This document shows positions 11,401 to 23,700 of a DNA stretch of 64,000 nt, one piece after another. Position 1 is the first letter of the stretch; each line of letters starts with the position of its first letter. Both the position numbers and the translations under genes were made by a program. The notes under the pieces were generated by a model. The model was not told where the DNA came from. It saw only the letters and a list, made by a program, of their open reading frames with translations, and did no database searches. The stretch is from contig NC_092636.1 in NCBI RefSeq assembly GCF_039555335.1, positions 217,501-281,500 on the forward strand, in the 5' to 3' direction. The DNA comes from Amphiura filiformis (lineage: Eukaryota > Echinodermata > Ophiuroidea > Amphilepidida > Amphiuridae).

Positions 11401-14400
11401 ACTGAAGATATGCAATTTAAATTGTGCAATCTACTGAAGATAGCATTGTGCACTCTATTGAAATTGTGCTATCTACTGAAGATAACAGTATGCAATATAT
11501 TGAAATTGTGCTATCTACTGAAGATAACATTATGCAATATATTGAAATTGTGCTATCTACTGAAGATAGCATTATGCAATATATTGAAATTGTGCTATCT
11601 ACTGAAGATAGCATTATGCAATATATTGAAATTGTGCTATCTACTGTAGATAGCATTATGCAATATAATGAAATTGTTCTATCTACTGAAGATAGCATTA
11701 TGCAATATATTGGAATTGTGTTATCGGCTGCAGATAGCATTATGTAATATATTTGAATTGTGGTATTTACTGAAGATATCATTATACAATATATTGAAAT
11801 TGTGCTATATTGAAATTGCACTATATTTAAATTTAGCTATCTACTGAAGATAGCATTATGCATTATTTTGAAATTGTGCTCTCTACTGAAGATAGCTTAA
11901 GCTAAGCAATATATTGAAATTGTCCTATCTGCTGAAGATAGCATTATGCACTTTATTGAAATGTGCTATCTACTAAAGATAACATTATGCAAGTGAAATT
12001 GTGATATCTACTGAAGATAGTATTGTCCAATATATTGAAATTGTGCTATCTACTGAAGAAAGCTTCTGGAATATATTGAAATTGTGCTATCTACTGAAGG
12101 TAGCATTATGCAATATATTGAAATTGTGCTATCTACTGAAAATAGCATTATGCACTATGTTGAAATTTAGCTATCTACTGAAGGTAGCATCATGCAATAT
12201 GTTGACATTGTTCTATCTGCTAAAGATAGCATTATGCACTATATTGAAATTGTGCTATCTACTGAAGATAGCATTATGCAATATATTGAAATTGTGTTAT
12301 CTACTGAAGATAACATTATGCACTATATTGAAATTGTGCTATCTACTGAAGATAACATTATGCAATATATTGAAATTGTGTTATCTACTGAAGATAGCAT
12401 TATGCAATATATTGAAATTGTGCTATCTACTGAAGATAGCATTATGCAATATATTGAAATTGTGCTATCTACTGAAGATAGCATTATGCAATATATTGAA
12501 ATTGTGCTATCTACTGAAGATAACATTATGCAATATATTGAAATTGTGCTATCTACTGAAGATAACATTATGCAATATATTGAAATTGTGTTATCTACTG
12601 AAGATAACATTATGCAATATTTTGAAATTGTGCTATCTATTGAAGATAACATTATGCAATATATTGAAATTGTGCTATCTACTGAAGATAACATGCAATA
12701 TATTGAAATTGTGTTATCTACATAAGATAGCATTATGCAATATTTTGAAATTGTGTTATCTACTGAAGATAGCATTATGCAATATTTTGAAATTGTGCTA
12801 TCTTTTGAAGATAACATTATGCAATATATTGAAATTGTGCTATCTACTGAAGATAACATGCAATATATTGAAATTGTGTTATCTACTGAAGATAGCATTA
12901 TGCAATATTTTGAAATTGTGCTATCTACTGAAGATAGCATTATGCAATATATTGAAATTGTGTTATCTACTGAAGATAGCATTATGCACTATATTGAAAT
13001 TGTGCTGTCTACTGAAGATAGCATTATGCAATATATTGAAATTGTGCTATCTACTAAAGATAGCATTATGCAATATATTGAAATTGTGTTATCTACTGAA
13101 GATAGCATTATGCACTATATTTAAATTTAGCTATCTACTGAAGGTAGCATTATGCATTATATTGAAATTGTGCTATCTACCGAAGATAGCATTATGCAAT
13201 ATATTGAAATTGTGTTATCTACTGAAGATAGCATTATGCAATATATTGAAATTGTGCTATCTACTGAAGATAGCATTTATGTACTTTATGCCAGATGATA
13301 AGGTGGGTTATCCTAGCTAGATCCATCTCACACACTGTGTTGAAGTAAAGGACAAATGTAGATAATGTTGTCTTACAACTCACTCGTTTCCAATATTTGA
13401 GTTTTCATCAATGCTGTGATTTTATAGGCCTATAGCAAATCAAATGACTCTATATGAAGGATGAAACAATGCCTCCATGTTTATTTTATTCCATTATATT
13501 CACACTTACTGCTTCGAAAGCAGAAACAAACGGTGAAGCAGGATTAATTTCTCCCCAATCCGCCAGTATAGTGATTGCAAACACACCACCAATGTAGGAG
13601 AATATTGCCACGGCAAAGGCAGCAATGATTGCAATGGGTAGACCCTTGTTCGGATCCTTGGCCTCCTCGGCACTAAATGCTATTGCTTCAAATCCACAAT
13701 AACCTGATTGGAGAGGAAACACAGTACAATGCATATTAAGTCAACATGGCAAAGCAGGAGCCTCATAAACAACTTAATTGTTTCTGGAAGTGCTTTGAAA
13801 TTAATCTCATCTACGATTTTTCAATCAATACTTAGACGAATTATAACAACAACAAAAAATTTTTAAGTAAAGGGCACAGACGGTACCGGCTTCCAGTAAT
13901 AACCTGATTATAAAACTTAACCTTGCTCTATTAAATTAGGAATTCTTCTGCTGCGAAATTCATAATTATATACCAACAGTCTAGAAACCTTATCTTGATT
14001 GTGAGGCAACTAATGGAGTTCCAATATATTAATAGCCCCGCAGGGCATGTTTCCAATAAAACGCAATTCTTATGTGTGATATTATTCAAAATGTGTAATC
14101 AATACCTGTGAAACATGCGGCTGCTCCTTTCAGTACTCCTCCAAAACCCATTGGCAAATAACCACCATGTTGCGTCAGATGGTCATAATCCGCGTACACA
14201 AAAGCCACGACAATTACCAAAGACACCGTAACGATGTTCAGCAATACAAACACACCATTTGCTTTAGCCGATATCTCTGTCCCAATAGCCACTAGGACGC
14301 AGGCAAAGAGAGATATAACACCAGCAACAATGTCTGGATAGGGCGATATAAGAGGTGCATCCCATACTTGCCCACCCATCATGACTTCTACCGTGACATT

Positions 14401-17400
14401 CGACATACGACCACCTATTGCATCGTCAAAATAAGCGCTCCAACCGCGAGAGACGAAAGCGACGGACAATACCCTGACGATGACGGCATTCCAACCAATG
14501 GTGAAGCCGAGAAGTTCACCCATACTGACGTAGGCGTACAAGTATGAAGCTCCTGTCTCAGGAAGCCTGGTAGCACATTCGAGGTAGCATAGAGCAGCTA
14601 AAAAGCAACGAATCCTGTTAATGGGAAAATATATTGACGGTTAAAAATAAGTGATAAGAATGGACTCACTCTGTTCTTAACTGCAATTAATTTAGTCTAT
14701 TTGTACGGTTTGCTGGTGCTTCATCATAACAAAACTGCTTTTTGTATTTTTTTAATCATCGTGGACGTCACAAAAAATGAGTATAAATTTGTGTAAAACC
14801 GGTCAACGCCCCCGGTTTACAGCAGAAAACATGCAGGGGTTTGGCAAGTACAGGGCCCCTGTTTGTCGACAAAAGACTAGGGGGTGTATGGGGTGGGTTG
14901 TGTGTTATGGCGCATGTGTTCGACGGGATGCGGGAGTGTGTGGGGTGCGTTTGCCAGAATATAAAAAAGGCATTTCCACTATGCATGATATATTGCAAAG
15001 TGTGGTCAAACTACATTGCTATAGGTTTGTGCAATATTCTTATTCATTATTGTGCATAAGTGTCCCTATAGTACAGCTGCTAAGCTGCAAAAACTGGGAA
15101 CCATTGTGCATTTGCTATTCGAAGCATGAGAATGTCCACACAAGTTGGAGATCCAATGTTGATTTTGATATGTTGGAGATCCAATGTTGATTTTGATATG
15201 TGGAGTCATTTTGCAATTGACACCTGTTGACCGCTCGAGGTCACGGAAAGTCATAAGCCATACAAAAATTGAAAATGCTCCGATCTTGCTAAAAGAGATA
15301 CCAAATTACTCATCTGATCACAAGGATTAAAATCGTTTGGGAGTTATAGTACAAAAACTTCAACATAGGGCCTGCACTTTGGCTCGACATTTGAAAGGGG
15401 TGTGAATTCATTTTTGGATACGCCCCTATTATAATTAGGTAATATTCGAACACATTCCCTATATGTATATACATGTACCACATGTAGTAAATCTGTCTGC
15501 TTTATCTGTATTGTGCCTTTCTTAAGCACATAAGCCTTGTTCACACAGTCGGACTTAAACCACTTAATACCGGACTTAAATTACGTCGGTAATAGTATCG
15601 GGTATAAGTGGCAGTGTGAATGAGCGTCGGATATAACTATATCCGACGTAATGTGGTTTAAATCCGACAATTTAAATCCGAAGATGACCAGGGTTAAGAG
15701 CTGTTAAGACCGATCGAAACGTTACGATCGGTAATAGTAATTACGTGTGAACACTGAACAGCGCTTTTAGGCTGTCGGATATAACTGTGACCTTTCACCT
15801 TTCTGCGTGATTCAGCGTGAAGAACACTTCCGGGTTAAATTAAATCACTCGCGCAACTGATTTGAAGCAGAGTATAAATAGTGTGACCAGTGAGAGATAA
15901 AACAAAATCATCATGGATGCAGGTGCGAATATCAAACGCAATAGAGGAATGAACTGGCAAGAGAAGGAGACATTAGCTCTGCTGACCATTTCCGGTTAGT
16001 TATGACCGGTAATAGCTCGGATATAAACACGTCGGACATAGAGCTATTGCCGACTCGTCGTGTTCACACAGTCGGACTATTACCGGACTTAAATTACGTC
16101 GGTAATAGTATCGGATATAGTAATAAGTGGCAGTGTGAATGAGCGTCGGATATAAAAAAAATTACTATATCCGACGTAATGTGCTTTAAATCCGACAATT
16201 TAAGGCTGAAGATGACCAGAGTTAAGAGCTGTTAAGACCGATCGAAACGTTACGTCCGGTAATAGTAATTACGTGTGGACACGCAGCACTATTGGGCTGT
16301 CGGATATAATTGTGAGTAGGCCTATATCACGCGCGGAAAATTTTAAGCAGAGTAATTTATGGCTGCAGCTGCAAATATTAATATAAACTAGCGGGATGCA
16401 GGCCTTGCCGTTTAGATTTTAAAGGCGAGTGGTTAATCACTCGCTAGCATGATTGTAGGCGAGTGGTCGAATTTTCACAAATATCACTTATTTAGGAAAT
16501 AATCAAGTAGAGTTTCTGTCTTGACACGGTATTTATGTACATTTATGTTGAAATGCGCGCGAAGCGCGCTAACATCGATTAAATACTGAAATGGCTGATT
16601 CAGTGGCTGATTTTGGGAGATTCGCAGCGAGTGATATTTAGTGTCTATGGCGAGTGGAAAATCGCTCACTAAAAATCGAGTTTGGGCGAGCGGCGGCGAG
16701 CGAGAGCGATCGCTCGCCTCAAACGGCAAGGCCTGGGGATACGATTATTTTTTTCGGACATCACCGTTAGATGAGTAAATGGGAGCGTTCACTATAACAG
16801 GAAGAATTACTGAACAGGTAGAATCATTGAAAATGAACATTAAAATCTGTTCTTTCTTACATTTCCCTTTTAGCTTCTTTTTTTATTTGCTGCTTGTGAT
16901 TTCCCGTTTCCATAGAGGGGTCAATTGGAATGACAAGGAAACATTGGCTATACTCAAAATTTGGAGAGACACGGAAAGTATTTCTGGGATAAAAAAAAAA
17001 AAGCTTTGGGAGGAGATAGCCACGCTATTACATGACAAGGGGGGGTCCCGATACGGTCGGGGAGCAGATACCTGTAGTGATAAAGGCACTGAAAACTCTC
17101 CATCGCACCCTCCATGATCGGGTGAAAAATTCAGGCGCAGGAGCAATTGACCATCCTTATTGGGATAACCTACACGAGTTTCGGGGGGGGGGGGGGGGGT
17201 GGGGGGGTAGCAAATGTTAACCCCAGAGGGTTCAGTGGGGGGGGGCAGTATGGCCCTGGATGTAGATGGAGATGAAATTTATTAAGCCATAAGCATGATA
17301 ACAGAAAGGCATGCAATTGCATTTTATAAGATGATTAGGGGGTCCCAAATATATACGGAAAGAAAAATAGGGGTGTCATAACATATTTTGATGACCAAAA

Positions 17401-17732
17401 TGTAGGGAGTCACAACACAGCATGACTACAGATAGTGTGTTTATTTTATTCAAAAAGACTGATGCCTGTTTTTTTTTTGGGGGTGTAAACGGTGGGGGGG
17501 GGGGGGGGCATAAAATATTTGCTGCCGAAATAGGGGAGGTCGCAATTTTATTGAAGACGACTTTTTGTAAATTTGGGACAAAAAAAGAAAAAAATAGCAT
17601 GATGATGGGAGTCAGTGTAATTTTTTTTTATTTTTGTCATTTTTCAAAGATGTCCACCATAGTAGGGCCTACATGTATAAAATGCGATATAGAGCTAAGT
17701 CTACTGTAAAATGGGACTACTTGTCAAACTAA

Positions 17733-17787
<55 letters not shown>

Positions 17788-20700
17788 GAACCTACATAAA
17801 TACAAAATTGGTCTTAATTTTGGAACTTTTGAATTTGCATTTTTCTTACATGACATACCTACCGATGCTCATGTAGAAAGAAGAGATTTATGACCGGTAA
17901 TAGGCTTTAACGGACATAACACGTCGGCATACGCTGGCGAAGTTACGTCATTTATCGGATTAATTACCATAGCAATAGGTGAAAACAATTTTGAACATTT
18001 CGCGCTGTACTACAAGCAGGTTTGACTCATCACCTGTATGTCTGCAATCAGAGATTGAATACAATACCGGTCTTTTCAAAGATACTAATCTTACAGGTGC
18101 AACTAATCAGCATGATTCACCTATTGCTATGGTAGTTAATCCGATTATTACGTAACTTCGCCAGCGTATAGCGCTATTGCCGACAAATGTGGACGCACTA
18201 AGGGATTAGCGGAAATATTTAATTCGATCGGACATAAGCCTAGATAAAATATTACCGGTAATAAGTGAAATTTCTTTTCGTTTGCGTACGAAAGGTCGTT
18301 GTACCGTTTACCGGTACACAATAGGCGATTACATAATCACCCATACCACCACAATTGGGGTTCGCTTTTGATAGCTCACTCTCAGTCAAGCAAGCATCCG
18401 TGCAACACCTAATTTTCTTCTTTCAACCCAGTGTCTACCACGTATATTTTTGGTTTCAACTATGCAAGACGGCGAGCCAAACCCACCGGCTGCCCCACCC
18501 AACAGCCACGCTGAGGTACTTGCGGCTATTAACTCATTAAAGGACAGCCTCGAAAGCCGCGTGGAAAAGGAATGCAAAAGACAGCGGCTCACTGAGGTCC
18601 CTGCGTTCAAGAGATTAGGAAACGAGCAACAGTTCAGGCATACTGAAAAGTATTGACACACATCCAATCCGCACAGAGCAACCTCGAGACACTCGACGTG
18701 GATGAGGCAAAGACCAACTTGCAAGACGCCATTAACGAAATAAAAGAGCGTCAGAAGTTAATCAAACTCGCCGATCGTTCCGAGCTGGGTTGGGGAGTAG
18801 TTAAAGAATATGTCACGGACAACCTTGCCTCGGACCCAGAGGACGCCAGGAAGATCAAAAAGGTGAGATACAATTATTTCGTTCCAATTGTCAAAGTTTC
18901 AGATACGTCTTTCTCATGTTTTAAATAATGAAAGCATTCGTATTTCTCATGCTAATTTTTGCATTGATTTTTTCAGGCCGAGAAGGCAGCCGCGGCCAAG
19001 AAACCAGCAACCAAAAAACGTGGTAGCAACGCCGCATATTCAAGGCCAGGGACTTTTGCGCCATATATCAGACCCGCAACGAGTTCTTTTGCTTCTACTG
19101 CTAGGCAGTCTCCATTTTTTCGTCCCTACCGAAGCTTCAACGACTCCCGGACCTGTTTCCAGTGCGGGCTACAAGGCCACGTCAGATCGTCCTGCCCCGC
19201 CCTTCGATCCATCATTCAGCGGCAGCAGTCAGGACCACCAAGCACAGCCGCAAAATACTAGAGATTGGGAGTATCAGCAAGGGGATGTTAAACCACCGGA
19301 AGGAGTACAAGGTAGATTGATAAACCATTACTTGTATTGGAAAGATAATTTGAAAGCAAGTGAATTTGTGCTTGATGTTATAAGTTCGGGATATAAAATA
19401 CCATTCATTGTTACGCCGCCACCGTTTTATGCAAAGAACAATAGGTCAAGCTTGGATCACCCCAATTTGTCATTTCCGCTATATCGGAACTGTTGTGCAA
19501 GCGCTGTATTATTGAAATAGATTCACCCCCTATTGTTGCAACCCTTTGACAGTGGCCAAGAGCAAAAAGTTAAGGTTGGTACTCGATCTGCGTCACCCAA
19601 ATAAGTTCGTGTTCAAAACAAAGTTTAAATACGAGGACTTAAAATACATTTCGCAGGTCCTCGATTTTGATCAATTTTATGCGAGTTTTGATCTAGAATC
19701 TGGTTACCACCATGTCGACATATTCCCTCCCCACCAAAAGTATTTGGGATTTGCTTGGCGCTTTGATGCTAACGCAAAGGTTAGATTTTTTGTGTTTAGA
19801 GTCCTCCCATTCGGCCTCACAAGCGCCTGTTATTTGTTTTCGAAGCTAACAAGACCGCTTGTATATCATTGGCGCTCACAAGGTATCACATCTTTTATGT
19901 ACATAGATGACGGATTGATTGTATCTCGCGATTTAGAATCAGCGTTGCGTAACTCCGCTTTTGTAAAAGAATGCGTGACCAAAAGTGGTTTTGTTCCCAG
20001 TAAAACAAAGTGTTTATGGCAACCTCAACTCAGTATACAATTTCTCGGCCTTGTTATTGATTCCCGTTCATTAACCTTTACGGTGCCCGCGACCAAAACA
20101 GCAAAATTATTTCAATCTATTGAGGATATTTTAGTCTCTCACGCTCGTGCAGAACCGATTCAAATTAAAGCGCTCGCTGCAGTCGCTGGTCAAATAATAT
20201 CCATGTCCCTTGCCCTTGGATCAGTCACGCGCCTCTTGACACGTGCCATGTATAGATGTATTGAGGCGAGGTCATCGTGGAGAGATTCTTTTGTTATTCC
20301 CGATTCCGTAACTGGTGAATTACAATTTTGGCAGTCTAATCTCAATGCTTTTAATGGTTTTGCTATTAAGCATCAACATACACCCACTCGCACCGTATAT
20401 TCGGACGCAAGCGACTCTGGCTATGGTGGTTATGTTGTTGGGTCTTCCCATTTGCATATCAATGGCTCATGGTCTGCGGACGAGAAATTACGTAGCTCTA
20501 CGTGGCGCGAGTTAGCAGCCGTATTCAAAATGCTTACTGAACTGTGTGAGGAGTTAGCACATGAAAAGGTCCGCTGGTACACAGATAACACCAACGTCCC
20601 TCGTATCCTTGAGCATGGTAGCATGAAACCTCATTTGCATGACTTGGCATTGTCTATTTTTTCATTGTCAATGAAGCACAACATCGTGCTATTGCCAGAA

Positions 20701-23700
20701 TGGGTTCCTCGCGATATGAATACCATTGCTGATAAGATCAGCCGAGTTTCAGATTTTGACGATTGGGCCATTCATCAATCAGATTTTGATTACATTGATA
20801 CTATTTGGGGCCCCATACTTTTGACCGTTTTGCCTCTCCCGACACCTTCAAGATTCGGAAGTTCAATTCAAGATTTTGGTGCCGCGGCTCATTGGGCGTA
20901 GACGCTTTTTGTCATAGTTGGTCGGGTGAGAACAATTATTTGTGCCCACCAGTTTCACTCATAGTGCACTCTTTGAGGCATTTACGAAAAAGTAAAGGTC
21001 ACGGTACACTCATTATTCCTAGGTGGCCTTCGGCATACTTTTGGCCATCCATATGCCCTGATGGTACCCATTTTGACACATCAATCCACGATTGGCGATT
21101 GTTGAATATTTCATTCATCCCACCACGCATCACGCCCAATTCCATTTTCGGTAGCGCGCCCAATTTCATGACGCTAGCTTTGAGAATTGATCATAGATGC
21201 TTACCTAGGAAGATAAACAGAGGGTTTTGTGCCTCTGACCTTGGCTATTGCCAGGCTTGTGTTTAGATAATCACGAGGTCAAAGTACCCATTTAGACCTA
21301 AGCCTATTTGGGGCACCAGCTTGGGTATTTGCTTACTCGAGCAGTAATTTCGTATGCATTGAGGAACTTTGTTTTCACTGCCATATTGAGGCAGATATAT
21401 GTATTATAGGCGCTTGCCACCATATATATTTGACGTTTTTTGGATGAATTTAGCCAGTTTGAGGCAAGATACTAAAAGGCTTTTCGTCACGAGTGACTGA
21501 TTATTTGATATCAGCTCTACTATCGTTTCTATTGCGCATGAGTTCACTCTCGTATCAGTAGCAACATTGCCCTTTCTTTTGCGTTTCTCTACGGCATGGT
21601 TTGCGCGCTCGACGCCGTTACCAATTGTTCACCAATAAGATTTTTTCGTGTCCTTGTCTATTTCATTGTTTTATTTCTTGAGGTAGTAATAGAAAAGAAA
21701 TAAATTTTCTGACGTAAGAATGGAGGAAGAAAGTGAAATTTCTTTTCGTTTGCGTACGAAAGGTCGTTGTACCGTTTACCGGTACACAATAGGCGATTAC
21801 ATAATCACCCATACCACCACAATTGGGGTTCGCTTTTGATAGCTCACTCTCAGTCAAGCAAGCATCCGTGCAACACCTAATTTCCCGCCCAAACCCACCC
21901 AAAATTTGTTTTTCGTTTGTCATATTACTTTTTGTTTTTTCCTTTGAATTGTTCATACATATTCGGTCCAGGGGAGTGCACCTCCGTTGAGCGTCCTGGA
22001 TGCACTCACGTTTCCTCCCCCGGGGGTTTTTCGTGGCCACTGAGCGCCAACGCCGCGTCGTTGGCCCGTCGCTCAACACCGAATCTGCACTTTTTAAGCC
22101 ATAGAGCTGTTTTAACTTATAGGCCTACCTCACATTCAGTTTAATATTCATAGAATCCATTGTCACTTGTTATATATAATTGGTCAGCCATCGTAAGAGC
22201 ATCTTTAACCTCTTAAAGTGATCAAAAATTTAATAATAACTCAATCAATTTGTGATTGTTCTACAGTTTAATCCTTTGTACATGTTATTGTATGCATGTT
22301 TTGAATGCCTACAAGACGCTATTAGCGTCATTGTTATGAACCCATTGGTGTCTGTTCTTTATTTTTGCTTTGCAGGTGCTTGGAAATGTTTAACATCTTC
22401 GCTTCAAGACCCTACTTTAAAACATCTCGCCAGCGTCAATCTTCCAGCCCTTCTCATGTCAGCAAAGGCTACATCTACCACAAAGAAATACTTAGCCTCG
22501 TGGAAAAAATGGGAGGCCTGGGCTTCATCAAATCGTGAAGTTTCCACATTTCCCGTTAGCCCTTTTCATTTTTCCCTTTATATTTCACACCTCGCTGCCA
22601 CAGGTCCAAAATCTATCGCGGTATCCGCGGCAGCAGCCGTCAGTTGGGCGCACGGTCTAGCCGGTATTCCTTCACCAACGTCTAACTCTATGGTGAAAAC
22701 TGCTTTGCAAGGTTTTAAGCGCTTAAGATCAACTCCAACCGTTCGTAAGGAGCCCATCACTTCAGACACGTTGGTCAAGTTATTTAGCTCGCACGGTCAT
22801 TCCAACGCAAACTTGGCCGACCTCCGTGTCTTATTCACATGCTTCGTAAGTTATGCCGGCTTTCTGCGTTTCGACGACTTGAGTCTGATCACAAGAAGAG
22901 ACTGTACTGTTTCAACTGATCGTATGACTATACACCTAGCAAAATCAAAGTCGGATCAATATAGGGATGGAGCAGACGTGGTAATCGCCAGGACTTCAAA
23001 GCCGACATGCCCAGTGGTAGTCGCGGAGCGGTACTTCAAAGCGTTAGGCGATCCCCCAGATTCACCTTTGCCTGTCTTACGTAGGCTAGTCAGTACACGT
23101 TCGGGTCTCATTCCTTCTTCCAGTTCATTGAGTTATACGCGCACTCGTGAGATCGTTTTAGATGCACTCAGTCCCCTAGTTCCGGACATTACGTTATATG
23201 GCCTTCATAGCCTTAGGTCCGGGGGAGCATCAGCTGCTTGTAATGCTCACGTCCCATCCTTTCTGATCTCAAAACATGGACGATGGAAGACCGAAAAGGC
23301 CAGAAATGCCTATCTTAAACTCGATTCATCCACCACCTTGCTGGCTTCAAAGTCCCTCGGGATTTGAGCGATCTGAGACTTTATTAAGTATTTTACCCAT
23401 ATTCAATGTCAACCTACGTTGGAAATCTATAATCGCGATCATGAATATGTTATGCAAATATGAAATGAATGACTGAATATTACGAAAATATGAGAAGAAA
23501 AATATGAGAAGAAAAAGATATATTATGATGAATAAATGAACTACGGCATGGTTTGCGCGCTCGACGCCGTTACCAATTGTTCACCAATAAGATTTTTTCG
23601 TGTCCTTGTCTATTTCATTGTTTTATTTCTTGAGGTAGTAATAGAAAAGAAATACATTTTCTGACGTAAGAATGGAGGAAGAAAGTGCATGTGTGAACAC

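Larger units (their letters stand above)
18263..23687 (+). mobile_element. Ngaro-like tyrosine-recombinase retrotransposon with split direct repeats
   Basis: The layout is A1 (18263-18415), gag, RT/RNase H, B1 (21589-21735) overlapping A2 (21731-21883), tyrosine recombinase, B2 (23541-23687). A1/A2 are 153 bp and B1/B2 are 147 bp, nearly identical within pairs. A begins and B ends with AAGTG, giving a 5-nt overlap at the B1-A2 junction as expected for recombinase crossover from a circle. There is no target-site duplication. No methyltransferase domain was seen, which favours Ngaro over DIRS/PAT. It is inserted in the Harbinger-like element. Confidence 0.82.

Noticed and set aside
12001-13320. 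439-codon open frame of 14-residue repeats (ILKLCYLLKIALCN type) and its reverse-strand counterparts
   Set aside because: It is a translation of the 42-bp minisatellite inside a gene 1 intron. Several frames on both strands are open because the period is a multiple of three. There is no start context, no domain and no codon structure.
14777-15190. 137-codon plus-strand frame in gene 1 intron 1
   Set aside because: It has an unusual Cys/Arg composition, no recognisable domain, and overlaps a dispersed repeat and an intron. It is treated as chance.
21663-22079. 138-codon minus-strand frame over the B1-A2 repeat
   Set aside because: It is antisense to the YR element's repeats with no domain. 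It is explained by the GC-rich leader and repeat.
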